This document shows positions 21,414 through 34,699 of a DNA stretch of 64,000 nt, in pieces. This stretch comes from Rhynchospora pubera. Taxonomy: Eukaryota > Streptophyta > Magnoliopsida > Poales > Cyperaceae. The notes under the pieces were generated by a model that ran no database searches, was not told where the DNA came from, and worked only from the letters and a program-made list of their open reading frames with translations. Numbering within the stretch: the stretch's first letter is position 1; each line of letters opens with the position of its first letter. Location: the NCBI GenBank assembly GCA_028095005.1, contig CM051461.1, positions 46,054,812-46,118,811 on the forward strand, written 5' to 3'. Position numbers and translations under genes: made by a program.

Positions 21414-23337
21414 TACTGATATTGGTAATTATGAAGTTAATAAATGTACGTATTATTATAAATTAAATTTTATACTCATTCGGTTTAGTTGGGCAAATAT
21501 ACGTTTGTAAAACCGAAACAAATAAAAATAAACTTAAGAAACCTTCTACAATTTTTTTAATTCCTTTTTAGAGTAGTAGGCTGCGTGCCTGATAACCTTA
21601 ATAATAAAATTTTTTTAATTCAATTAATGGTTAAATTTTGTTGACATCTCCCATTAGACAAAGCTAGAAACCATCGTTTCTTCTCAGCTATTTTCAAATC
21701 AAATCACGTCCAAAAAAATTTCTTCTGCCTTCTTTAAGGAATTAATTATCTCAGGAAGGAACAAAATTGAGCATCATTAAGATGTGTTATGAAATGCAGG
21801 AGTTATGTGCGTTGTCTAATATATATAAGCAATGTCATTCTAAAAAATCCTAACAAAACATTGTTTTCTTAATTATCAAATCCAAAGTATCGACACCAGC
21901 ATGGGTTATTGTGCTAATTGAAGTATCAACATTTTGTTCAAATGTACTTAATTTAAACACTGTATTCATTATTATTGATATGGTCTTGTGATTTAAGCAT
22001 CCGTGTGGTTGTGGTGCCAATAAAACAAATAATTAGCCCCAGAAAATAAGTAAATGAACAGAGATAAGAAAGCCAACAGAGGACGGTTGAGATATGCGCA
22101 AGTCGTAAAACGTTTTATTCCATTTGGCACTATAATTCTGTAAACCTCCTTTCGAAGTAAATGCAGCTAGGTAGCTTGCCGAAATAGTCAAACTTCATGC
22201 ATTTTTTATTTTTCGACCTCTCTACTTAAAAGCAGGCCTTCTTTTTTTTTTTTTTTAAAGTAAACGTAGCCCGTAGGCTAAAAGCAGGCCTTACTAAAAT
22301 CTGCTCATATATAGAAGATCATTTTTCTGTCGATAATTTCTTATTGTAGGAGTTTTCTTGGAGTTCACACTTGCTGAAAGAGGAGAGGTGGTTCTTCAAA
22401 TCTTTATTAATCGCACTGATTGTCTTGAAGCTTCAACTAAAATCACTAGAGTTTAGTCAGAAGCATTCTTTCCTCTTTTGTTGAGCATTGTTCCTCAAGA
22501 TCTGAGCACCTCTCTGTTTCCCTAACTGAAGTATAGGTACAGAACTACTAAAATTACAACACTTTTCCCTAACTGAATACTTGTAAACAAATGTACACTT
22601 TTATTACATCAGATTCATTTTTTAATTAAAAATTACATTAATTATATGCATACTTAAATAGTTTAATTTAATATATGCATACAGATATGCATATATTATA
22701 TGCAGTTTGTACATACATACACTATATGTAAAGATATGTTCGTAATTCTAATTATATATTAGCAAATAACAAATTCCGTAACTATATTTTTGCTACAATA
22801 CCTCTAAATGCATATATATGTTATTAATTTTCACTATTTTAGACACCAGAAAAAACATGCGCTAAAAGTAGATTTTTTTAAAGTAATATTGCAGTACCCG
22901 GTACACTAATAAATGTCGTTGTTGAGACTGCTATAAAGTAGTGCTATATCATGATAAAATATAGCATTTTTGTTCACATACGCCACCCAGGATATAGGTT
23001 GTCGAAAGATTAAGACATATAGGTCAATTGATAAATGGATACAAACTTATGTACCAAGAAACATATTTCTCATACCAGTACAAGAAGCAAGTGCTTTAAT
23101 TACTATATACCGCTAGTTGCCTTGCACTTCGGCAGAGATAAACTGCCAGTGAAAATATTTTTAATTGATTACTTGGTTCTTACTATGATTGGGATTACCG
23201 AACCCGATGTTCAAATCCACTCACTGCTTGAATCTTCACATGTTGTTAACTTAGTTCAATTTGAGAAGAAGACTGAAATCCTTTTTTCTTTATGCAGATT
23301 TACTATATCTGACATTTTCAGTAATTATATCTAGAAA
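21414..23337. other. Noncoding spacer, part of a local duplication
   Basis: No gene recognised. The stretch around 21430-21620 resembles about 61500-61770, and its GTAGTAGGCTGCGTGCC motif recurs at 55603 and, changed, near 61742. The block 22730-22860 (GATATGTTCGTAATTCTAAT) recurs at about 24885-25000, marking the left edge of a tandem duplication of about 2.15 kb that includes the RING-H2 pseudogene. Confidence 0.55.
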
Positions 23338-24524
23338 ATGAGTGACAGTCATGGAGCACATGCAATTAATTGCTCGTTTGCTCCTACAGGTAATATACAT
23401 ATGCTAGAATCATTTATTTGCAACTTTGCATAATTATCTAACTGTTAGATGTATATCCCTTATTGATGCCGATTATCCAATTATAATAAGTATATAGTGG
23501 GGCTTTCATTCTCTTGTCTCTTTGAAATGTAAAGAACATCTATCCTGGAGATATACTTTTGGAGCTGACAACAACTCTTTTCATCTACTTCTAACATAAC
23601 CTATTATATATTTGCATGTGCATTTCTCAATATTCATTTCAATTTTTAATATTCACTACTCTTCAATTTTCCTTAAATGTATATTCAATTAACCAAAGTC
23701 GCCTGTTTGTAGTTGATGCATCTACCCGAGCTATAGGGATTAGTAGATAGTCACTGCTGATCTTGTCTACTAGATTCATGCATAACACACCAAAAAGATC
23801 ATGATTCTGTTGATTTGTGCTCTTCTCGTCACTTCTGGAATCATCATTCTTTTTATTGAGCTTGCACTGAGGAAGCAAATTGATTAGCACAAGACACCAC
23901 AGCACAGGCCACAACACAAGCCACCACTCAGCTAGGTGCTTTATCGAATTCTTATTATTAAATTAATTATGCTGTTAATGATTAAATCATTTGCAAATGC
24001 AAATGCAAAATTGTTTGCCAAGACATGCCAAACGCTATAATTTGGGTAATGCAAGAGCTATAGTGCTATACTTCAACTGAAATTTACATAAAAGTAAACT
24101 TGGATACCATAGAGATCATTTGATGATGTTTATGTTATTGTTACAATTGCATGCTTCACAATATGCTTGGAGATTTTCATTGAAACTAGTTTAAACATGC
24201 ATCACAATTAAGCCCCACTGCAGTTGCTATTTCAGATAATGCAAATGGAACATTTTCCAGGTATATATGTAGAGCACTTGACCCGAGGCTTAAGCTTGCC
24301 AAAAATTGAGATATTCCCAGTATCAGCTTACATGAGAGAAGATTTTGAATGCCCGACTAGGCATGATTCAGACAACAACAGTGTCTTGAAGAATTGCAAA
24401 ATACGCAAACGACAGTGCACTTTTTTGTAGTCATTTCTTCCACGCAAGCTGCATTGACAAGTGGTTAGGCCAGAAGGGCACATGCCCTCTCTGTGTCAGA
24501 CAATACACACAGGATTTGGTCTGA
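23338..24524 (+). pseudogene. RING-H2 pseudogene (copy 1)
   Basis: Same order of parts as the intact gene at 55857-58213. Exon-1-like ATG AGT GAC at 23338 ends ...CCTACAG before GTAATA. An exon-2-like stretch after GTTTGTAG near 23710 (VDASTRAIGIS, then stops), with the transmembrane coding frame destroyed. An exon-3-like stretch from about 24260 (SLPKIEIFPVSAYMRED) continues to DKWLGQKGTCPLCVRQ and the same final VDLV-like stop region. The first Cys pair of the RING is lost in a small deletion and rearrangement near 24385, and there are in-frame stops. Not functional. Confidence 0.88.
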
Positions 24525-25944
24525 GACAGAGATTTAGTTATAGAAGTATGTTATCATATTTATAAATTGCTATTGAATATGTATTATTTACTACAATATC
24601 AGCATGTAAGTTCAACATGACATCGTTTTCTATGAGATGGAGCTTATGGGCCTAGTAGTGTGTATATTTAGGGGTATGAATTAGAATTTTGTTTTCTCTC
24701 TTCGGTAAAAAAAATGATTACTAGATCAGATATACATATATTATACGCAGTTTGTATATGCATACATTATATGCGAATGTGTATATTTAGGGGTATGAAG
24801 TAGAAGCTTGTTTTCTCTCTTTAGTAAAAAAAAAATGATTACTAGATCAGATATACATATATATGCACTTCATATATATGCGAAAGATATGTTCGTAATT
24901 CTAATTATATATTAGCAAATAACAAATTTCGTAGCTATATTTTGCTAAAGTACCACTAAATGCATATATGTTATTAATTTTCACCATTTTAGACATACAT
25001 GTCAATTGATAAATGGATACCAACTTATGCACTAAGAAACATTTTCCTCATACCAGTACATGAAGCAAGTGCTTTTACTGTACTACTAGTTGCCTTGCAC
25101 TTCGACAGAGATATAAGTACCAGTGAAAATATTTTTAATTGATTGTTTGGTTCTTACTTTGATTAGAATTACTGAACCCGGGTAGTGTTCAAATCCTCTC
25201 ACCACTGAATCTTCTCCTGTTGTTAACTTAGTTCAGCTTGAGAAGAAAATTGAAATCCCTATTTTCTTTTATGCAGATTTAGGCCCTGATCGGAAGCCAT
25301 AAAATGGAGCGGTAATCGGAAATGGAATTTTATTTTTAACAAATCCACTGATCGGAAACAAAATAAAATCGAGAAATGTTTTCTTTTTATAGGATTCGGC
25401 TAGGAAAATTTTCGGCAGACAATTCTCGCGAAAAAAAGGTAGAAATTTAGGACGATTTCGTTTGGGAAGAAAGAGATCTTGTATGACAGTCTAAATTGCC
25501 CTTCCGATATCCTCTATTGTTCCCTCTCACTCTCTTGCGTAGATCGTTTCTCTCTTCTGTTGCATTTTCTCATTCTCCACTAAAAGAGAGGCACAAAGAT
25601 ACTTTCTTATTCAAGTCATTCTATAGTATTTTCTTTTTTTTTTTCCTTTTGATTTTGTTCTTTAATAAAATCTATTTTAACTTTTTAAAATCTTGATAAA
25701 TGTTGATTAATTAGATTAATGGGAATGGTCAGAGGGAGATAATTAATCGCAAGTATGTTCAATAATTTGACTCGGTACAAAATACTGGGAACGTGCAAAT
25801 TAATTACATGAAAAAATAGTTAGTTGGACTAGATTGGTGAGAAAATCACTTAGTATAATGGTACTGGTTATATAAAGTTGTTCTCTTAGTTAGTATAGTG
25901 TTCTAAGTGCTAAAGCTATGATAACTAATGTATGCTGGTACACG
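24525..25944. other. 3' flank of RING copy 1 and broken 5' flank of copy 2
   Basis: A stretch ending TTAGGGGTATGAA...AGATCAGATATACATATA occurs twice about 120 bp apart (24660 and 24780). From about 24885 to 25277 the sequence repeats the upstream region of copy 1 (CAACTTATGCACTAAGAAAC), then breaks at 25280 into unrelated DNA starting GGCCCTGATCGGAAGC. No gene in it. Confidence 0.6.
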
Positions 25945-26905
25945 ATTCTAAGCATACTTTTAGAATCGTAAAATGTATCGTGTATCGATGGATTTAGTAT
26001 TGAACCGTGTATCGTGTATCGTAACGAATCGTCAAAGATACACTAAGCTATCCATGAAATCAAGTAGAATAATTAGTTAGAACATATATCGGAAGATTGT
26101 CATTAAAAGGAAGATTTAGTAAAGCACTATATCATTATAATCATTTATCCATCTAGGCATCATTAGGTGTAGTCTATGACTATTGGTTATTACTTATTAC
26201 TATATAATCTATCTAATTATTTTTTAGTAACATCATCTGAATAAATTATAAAATTAGATTATAAATTATTGTATTGTTATTATCATTATTATATTATACT
26301 TACTATATAAAATATAAAAATTGTAGTTATTTTATTCATTATATTGTACTTGTATAATATTATATTATTATAATGTTCATATTCATTATTAATTATTATA
26401 TTGTTTACAAAATATTATACTATATAATATATAAATTATAATTATCATAATCATTATATTGTATATTATTATTATTATTATACTATGTAATGTAAAATTG
26501 TAAATTATAAGGAAAAGACAAACAGAGGATAAAGCCCACTTGAGCCCATTTCATGTCAATTAATAAGGGTCCCACATGTCGGTTTCTCCCCTTTCCCTTT
26601 CCCATTCACATTTTCCTATCTCTGGCGCACGATTAGTCGGCACGAACAAAGGACGACCTTATTTTATTAAGAAAGTTGAACATCGCTGTGTATCTTGTGC
26701 TCTGATTGGTCGATAGCGTATCGCTCGTATCGTACGCATCGATACGATACGCGAATCGCACGCCGTCGCGCTCACGATTCCAACGATACCAAGGGTCGGC
26801 GATACAGAGGCACGGTTCGTCTCGATTGGCCTTTGACTCGTACCGCTACGTACGATTCGCTACGTGAATCGTACGATACTAAAAAGTATGATTCTAAGTG
26901 CAATA
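25945..26905. mobile_element. Mutator-like TIR element with 9-bp target duplication
   Basis: Flanked by identical 9-bp repeats TGGTACACG (25936-25944 and 26906-26914). Inner ends share an inverted ATACTTTT(T)AG(A/T)ATCGTA segment. The interior has an A/T-only stretch (26160-26520) and a palindrome-rich stretch of ATCGTACGATACG-type motifs (26700-26890). No transposase or captured gene recognised. Confidence 0.65.
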
Positions 26906-27179
26906 TGGTACACGGAAAGCTAATATGAGGTCTTCACTGGTGTACAATTGAAGGTATATAACGGAGTGCGTCTCTTAAAATACTGGAGCTCAACTGTTCC
27001 ACAAAAGATCGCAAGGTTTAAAGAGATACATACGAGGTATAGTAGTCAATTTCAAAGTGTGAAATTATTTGCTATTTTTCAGTAGTTTCCACTCATCAAA
27101 CATCAATTCTCGTCAATTCTCGTAGTATTAATTCCGATCACAAATTTTCAGGCGGAAATCATTTTTAATCAACTCTTTT

Positions 27180-27290
27180 CCATTGAATTGAAATCATCTC
27201 TCATCATTGATGTATCTGATATTTTCAGTAATTATATCTAGAAAATGAGTCACTCATGGACCGCATGGAATTGCTCATACAGGAAATAAA
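27180..27290 (+). pseudogene. RING-H2 pseudogene fragment (copy 2, exon 1 only)
   Basis: GATATTTTCAGTAATTATAT and the following ATG AGT at 27245 match exon 1 of the intact gene. Two bases are missing after AGT, which shifts the frame, and the donor GT has become GA. Satellite DNA starts within about 20 nt, so the rest of the gene is gone or was displaced. Confidence 0.8.
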
Positions 27291-27560
27291 CTGAATATAA
27301 TGTATATTATGAGTATCATATGAGCATTTCAATCTTTTCTACAATCATTCAAAGTCATTTTATCACAATAATCTACATTTAAACTCTCTATACGATCTAG
27401 AATATGATTTAGATCTTACATATTTAAAAAAATGGATTATACCAAGTAATTTTGCATATAAAGTGCAGAAAATGCATATTCTAAGTATCATTCGAGCATT
27501 TCGACCGTTTATGCATTCATTATAAATTACTCTGAATTGAATTATAGACAATACAAAGAG
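27291..27560 (-). repeat. Inverted satellite monomers at the array's left edge
   Basis: GAGCATTTCAATC, TCACAATAATCTACATTTAA and ATATTCTAAGTATCATTCGA are the complements of array landmarks. About one and a half monomers run opposite to the rest of the array and meet it head to head near 27545. Confidence 0.85.
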
Positions 27561-27564
27561 TTTA

Positions 27565-27723
27565 GGGGGCTGTTTGGATGTTGTAGGAATTTGGGGAATT
27601 TGTAATTTCTAGGCATAAATTTATTGGAAAATGTGTAACTTTGTGAAGAATTTGGATTGTTTATAATAAATTTGGCATATAAAATGTCCGGAATTTACAA
27701 TTCCGGCCCATCCAAACGGCCCC
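27565..27723. mobile_element. MITE at the satellite inversion point
   Basis: 159 bp with ends GGGGGCTGTTTGGATG and CATCCAAACGGCCCC, inserted in the first forward monomer between AAAGAGTTTA and TGTAGATTATTG. Ends match the common TGTTTGGATG class of plant MITEs. Confidence 0.82.
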
Positions 27724-28855
27724 TATGTGTAGATTATTGTGACCAAATGGCTTAGAATGAATCCATAAACGATTGAAATTCTCAAAGGATACTCAGAATT
27801 ACATTATTTGCACTTTATATGCGTAATTACCATGTATAATCCAATCTTAAAGAATAAATAACATATGAATCAGATTCTAGACAATATAAAGAGTTTAAAT
27901 GAAGATTATTGTGACCAAATGAATTAGAATGAATCTAGAAATGATTGAAATGCTCAAGCGATGCTCAGAAATACATTATTTGAACTTTATATGCGTAATT
28001 ACCATGTATAATCCAATCTTTTTGAATAAATAACATATTAATCATATTACAGACAATATAAAGAGTATAAATATAGATTATTGTGACCAAATGACTTAGA
28101 ATGAATCCAGAAACGATTGAAATGCTCAAACGGTGCTCAGAATTGCATTATTTGTACTTTATATGCGTAATTACCATGTATCCAATCTTTTTGAATAAAT
28201 AATATATGAATCATATTCTAGATAATATAAAGAGTTTAAAAATAGATTATTATGACAAAATTACTTAGAATGAATCCAGAAACGATTGAAATGTTCAAAC
28301 GATGCTCATAATTACATGATTTGCACTTTATATGCATAATTACAATGAATAATCTAATCTTCTTGAATAATACATATGAATCATATTATAGACAACATAA
28401 AGAGTTTAAATATAGATTATTGTGACCAAATGACTTTGAATGAATCCAGAAACGATTGAAATGATCATAAGACGCTCAGAATTGCATTTTTTGCAATTTT
28501 AATGCGTAATTACCATGTATAACCCAATCTTTTTGAATAAATAGCATATGAATCATATCCTATATAGTATAAAGAGTTTAAATGTAGATTATTGTGACCA
28601 AATGACTTAGAATGAAATAAAAAACGATTGAAATCCTCAAACGATGCTCAGAATTGCATTATTTGCAATTTTAATGTGTAATTATCATGTATAATCCAAT
28701 CTTTTTGAATAAATAACATATGAATCATATTTTTAACTGTATAAAGAGATTAAAAGTATATTATTGTGATTAAATGACTTAGAATGAATCCATAATCGAT
28801 TGAAATGCTTAAACGGTGCTCAGAATTGCAACATTTGCACTTTTAATGCGTAATT

Positions 28856-28890
28856 TTTTTTAGATAACCTGGAAAGTGGCTAACCAGGGA
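28856..28890 (-). mobile_element. 35-bp micro-SINE insertion with 17-bp target duplication
   Basis: T-run plus AGATAACCTGGAAAGTGGCT inserted in a monomer and flanked by exact 17-bp copies of ACTTTTAATGCGTAATT (28839-28855 and 28891-28907). Read on the minus strand it ends in poly(A), so it is a severely 5'-truncated retroposon. Confidence 0.75.
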
Positions 28891-30138
28891 ACTTTTAATG
28901 CGTAATTATCATGTATAATCCAATCTTTTGAAGTAAATAACATATGAATCATATTATTTATTGTATAATGAGATTAAATTTAGATTATTGTGATCAAATG
29001 ACTTAGAATAAGTCCAGAAACTACTGAAATGCTCAAATGATACTCTGAATTGGATTATTTTTACTTTATTTGCGTAATTACCATGGATAATCCAATCTTT
29101 TTCAATAAATAACATATAAAACATACTCGAGACAATATCAAGTGTTTAAAAGTAGATTATTGTGACCAATTTACTTAGAATGAATCCAGAAATGATTAAT
29201 ATGCTCAAACGATGCTCAGAATTGCATTATTTGCATTTTTAATGCGTAATTATCACGTATAATCCAATATTTTTGAATAAATAACATAAGAATCATATTT
29301 TTAACTCTATAAAGAGATTAAAAGTAGATTATTGTGATTAAATGACTTAGAATGAATCCAGAATCGATTGAAATGCTTAAACGGTGCTCAGAATTGCAAT
29401 ATTTGCACTTTTAATGCGTAATTATCATGTATAATCCAATCTTTTAAAGTAAATAACATATGAATCATATTATTGACTGTATAATGAAATTAAATGTAGA
29501 TTATTGTGACCAAATGACTTAGAATAAATACAGAATCGATTGAAATGCTCAAACTGTGCTCAGAATTGCAATATTTACACTTCATATGCGTAACTACCAT
29601 GTATAATTCAATCTTTTTGAATAAATAACATATGAAACATATTATAGAAAATATTAAGAGTTTAAATGTAGATTATTGTGACCAAATAATTTAGAATGAT
29701 TCTAGAAAAGATTGAAATGCTCAAACGATGCTCAGAATTGCATTATTTGAACTTTTTATGCGTAATTATCATGTATTATCCATTCTTTTTGAATAAATAA
29801 CATATGATTCGTATTGTTGACATTATAAAGAGATTTAATGAAGATCATTGTGTTCAAAAGACTTATAATGAATCCAGAAACGATTGAAAAGCTCAAACGA
29901 TGCTCAGAATTGTATTATTTGCATCTTATATGTGTAATTACCGAGTATAATCAAATCTTTTTGAATAAATAGCCTATGTATCATATTCTATGCAGTATAA
30001 AGAGTTTAAGTGTAGATTATTGTGACCAAATGACTTAAAATGAATCCAGAAATGATTGAAATTCTCAAACGGTGCTCAGAATTGTAATATTGGCTCTTTA
30101 TATGCGTAATTACCATGAATGAGCCAATCTTTTTTATT

Positions 30139-30230
30139 GTCCCTAACAGAGGTGGCTTAATCAAGGTTTAATGGAAGCAATTAAGTTTCAAGACCGGTTT
30201 GGTGTGAACTACCATTACATAATTCAAGAC
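30139..30230. other. Unidentified 92-bp insertion in the satellite
   Basis: Non-satellite sequence (from CCCTAACAGAGGTGGC to CATTACATAATTCAAGAC) interrupts a monomer. The host phrase TGGCTCTTTATATGCG occurs before it and again directly after it, about 130 bp apart. No terminal repeats seen. Confidence 0.5.
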
Positions 30231-33200
30231 TGGCTCTTTATATGCGATTTTAAAAGTAGATTGTTGTGATAAAATGACTTAGAATGAAACCAGAATCGAT
30301 TGAAATGCTCAAACGGTGCTTAAAATCGCATTTTTTGTAATTTTATTGCGTAACTATAATGTATAATCCAATAATTTTGAAGTAAATAACATTTGAATCA
30401 TATTATTGACAGTATAAAGAGATTGAATATAGATTATTGTGATCAAATGATTTAGAATAAATACATAATCGATTGAAATGCGCAAACGGTGCTCAGAATT
30501 ACAATATTTGCAATTTATATGCGTAATTACAACGTATAATCCAATCTTTTTGAATAATAACATCTGAAACATATTCTAGAGAATATAAAGAGTTTAAATG
30601 TAGATTATTGTGGCCAAATGATTTAGAATGAATCCATAAATGATTGAAATTCTCAAACGATGCTCAGAATAGAATTATTAGCACTTTATATGCATAATTA
30701 TGAAGTATAATCCGATCTTTTTGAATAAATAACATCTGAATCATTTTATTGACAGTATAAAGAGATTAAATGTATTTTAATGTGATCAAATGAATTAGAA
30801 TGAATTCAGAATCGATTGAAATGCTCAAACGGTGCTCAGAATTGCAATATTTGCACTTTATATGCTTAATTACCATGTATCCAATCTTATTGAATAAATA
30901 ACGTATGAATCAAATTCTTGATAGTATAAAGAGTTTAAATGTAGATTATTGTGATCAAATAACTTAGAATAAGTCCAGAAACATTTGAAATGCTCAGAGG
31001 ATGCTCTGAATTGCATTATTTTTACTTTATTTTCGTCATTACCATGGATAATCCAATCTATTTTAATAAATAACATATGAATCATTTTTTTTACAGTATA
31101 AAGAGTTTAAATGTATATTATTGTGATCAAATGACTTAGAGTGAGTCCAGAAACGATTGAAATTCTCAAACGATGCTCTGAATTGCATTGTTTTTTATTT
31201 ATATGCATAATTACCAAGTATAATCCAATCTTTTAGAATAAATAACATGTGAAACATATTATAGACAGTATAAAGAGTTTAATGCAGATTATTGTGGCCA
31301 AATGATTTAGAATGAATCCAGACACGATTGAAATTCTCCACCGATGCTCAGAATAGAATTATTAACAATTTTAATGCGTAATTACCATGTATAATCCAAT
31401 CTTTTTGAATAAATAATATATGAATCATATTATTGACTGTATAAAGAGATTAAATATAGATTATTATGATCAAATGACTTAGAATGAGTTCAGAAATGAT
31501 TGAAATGCACAAATGATGCTCTGAACTGCATTATTTTTGCTTTATATGCGTAACCATTATAATCCAATCTTTTTTAATAAAATAACACATGAAACATATT
31601 CTAGACAATATAAAGAGTTTAAATGTAGATTATTGTGGCTAAATGATTTAGAATGATTCCAAAAACGATTGAAATGCTCAAATGATTCTCAGAATTGCAT
31701 TATTTGCAATTTTGATGCGTAATTACCATGTATAATCCAATATTTTTGAATAAATAATATATGAATCATATTATTGACCGTATAAAGAGATTAATTGAAG
31801 ATTATTGTGATCAAATGAATTAGAATGAATCCAGAATCGATTGATATTCTCAAATGATGCTTAGAATAGCATTATTTGCACTTTTAATGCATAATTATCA
31901 TGTATAGGATATCTTGTTGAATAAATAACAAATGAATCATATTATTGACAGTATAAAGAGATTAAGTGAATATTATTGTGATCAAATGACTAATATTGAA
32001 TCTAGAATCGATTGAAATGCTCAAATGGTGCTTAGGATCGCATTATTTGCACTTTTAATGCATAATTATCTTGTATAATCCAATCTTTTTGAAATAAATA
32101 ACATATGGCTCATATTATTGACTGTATAAAGATATTAAATATAGATTATTGTGATCAAATGACTTAGAAAATACAGAATCGATTGAAATTCTCAAATGGT
32201 GCTCCCAATTGAAATATTTGCACTTTATATTCGTAATTTCCATGTATAATCCAATCTTTTCGAAAATATAACATATGAAACATATTCTAGAAAATATAAA
32301 GAGTTTAAATGTAGATTATTGTTACCAAATGATTTATAATGATTCCAGGAACGATTGAAATGCTCAGAGGATGCTCAGAATTGTATTTTTTACATTTTTA
32401 ATGCGTAATTATCTTGTATAGTCAAATATTTTTGTATAAATAACATATGAATCAAATTATTGACTGTATAAAGAGATTAAATGAAGATTATTGTAATCAA
32501 ATGACTTAGAATGAATCCAGGATCGATTGAAATGCTAAAACTGTGCTTAGAATCGCACTATTTGCACTTTTAATGCATAATTATCATATATAATCCAATC
32601 TTGTTGAATAAATAACAAATGAATCGTATTATTGACAGTGTAAAGATATTAACTGTAGATTATTGTAATCAAATGACTTAGAATGAATCCAGACTCGATT
32701 GAAATGCTCAAATGGTGCTCAGAATTGCAATATTTGCACTATATATGAGTAATTAAAATGTAAAATCCAATATTTTTGGAAAAAAAAAACATATTAATCA
32801 TATTATTGACGGTATCAATAGTTTAAATATAGATTATTGTGGCCAAATGACTTAGAATGAATCCTGAAACGATTGAAATACACAAACGGTGCTCAGAATT
32901 GCATTATTTGCACTTTATCTGCTTAATTACATTGTATAATCCAATCATTTTGAATAAAGGACCTATGAATCACATTATTGACAGTATAAATATTTTAAAT
33001 GTAGATTATTGTGATCAAATGACTTAGAATGAGTCCAGAAATGATTGAAATGCTCAAACGATGCTCTTAATTGCATTATTTATTAATTTATATGCGTAAT
33101 TACCATGTATAATCCAATATTTTTGAATAAATAACATATCAAACATATTATAGACAGTATAAAGAGTTTAAATGTAGATTATTGTGAAGAAATGATTTAG

Positions 33201-33606
33201 AATGAATCCAGAAACAATTGAAATGGTCAAACGATGCTCAAAATTGCATTATTTGCATTTTTAATGCATAATTATCATGTATAATCCAATCTTTTTGAAT
33301 AAATAACTTATGAATCATATTATTGACAGTATAAATAGAAATGGAGATTATTTTGATCAAATGACTTAGAATGAATCCAGAATCGATTGAAATGCTCAAA
33401 CGGTGCCTAGAATCGCATTATTTGCACTTTTAATGCATTATTATCTTGTATAAACCAAATTTTTTGAATAAATAACATATGAATCATATAATTGACAGTA
33501 TAAAGAGATTGAATGAAGATTATTGTGATCAAATATCTTAGAATCAATCCAGAATCAATTGAAATGCTCAAACGGTGTGTAGAATAGCATTATTTACACT
33601 TTTAAT

Positions 33607-34302
33607 CAGGGACGGAGCTACATGTAGGCAAGCCTGGGCACTTGCCCAGGCTTAATTTTCATAATCAAAGGCCTAGAGATGATGGTGCCTATGCTTGTTT
33701 ATATTTGGGATCCCAGAAACAGATGGATGTGCCTAATGGGTGCCTGGGTGGTTCTTTTTCCAGCTGAAAATCTTTTAATAATTGTGCCTGGATTTTAGGA
33801 AAAATTATATTCTATAATTACAATCAAACATTGTTACAATGCTATTATGCTTATTCAATTATTGTATTAATTGCTAATTAATTAAACTATGTTAATTCAT
33901 TCACTGTTTTGTAATAGATAATAATAAAAAAAATTGCAGCTACGTAGTTGGAGATATCTTAGTTCAATTTGTTACTTGATACGGATATTTTAGTTAACTT
34001 CAATGTATCATTAGACATTTAGGACTATTTGCATAAAGGATTGTTGGTTCAGTTATATGATTCACTAATTTCTTTCTTTTTTTTTTGTTCTATTGAGTGT
34101 GAGATAGAAATAAAGATTAAAAACTCTTAATATTATATTTTGTTACTAAAGTGTATGAAAAAACAAACGATCTGTTCTATAATAGCACTAAAGATGAAAT
34201 TAAAAAATTTTAAAATATTTTTAAAAAATAATTTGTTATTATATTTTTATATTAAATTATTTATTTGTGCCTAGGCTTAAAAAATGCTTGGCTCCGTCCC
34301 TG
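33607..34302. mobile_element. Non-autonomous hAT element (696 bp)
   Basis: Ends CAGGGACGGAGC and GCTCCGTCCCTG are the standard hAT (Tip100-like) inverted repeats, and the 8-bp target duplication CTTTTAAT is exact (33599-33606 and 34303-34310). No transposase frame inside. It sits in a satellite monomer. Confidence 0.93.
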
Positions 34303-34699
34303 CTTTTAATGCATAATTATCAAGTATAATCCAATATTTTTTAAGTAAATTACTTATGAATCTTATTATTGACTGTATAAAGAGATTAAATGTAGAATAC
34401 TGTGATCAAATGACATAAAATAAATACAAAATCAATTGAAATGCTCAAATGGAGCTCAGAATTGCAATATTTGCACTTTATATGCTTAATTGCCATGTAT
34501 AATCCAATCATTTTGAATAAATAATATATGAATCATATTATTCACAGTATAAAGAATTTAAATGTAGATTATTGTGATCAAATGACTTAGAATGAGTCCA
34601 GAAATAATTGAAATGCTCAAACGATGCTCTGAATTGCATTATTTTTACTCTATATGCGTAATTACCATGTATAATCCAATCTTTTTGAATAAATAACAT

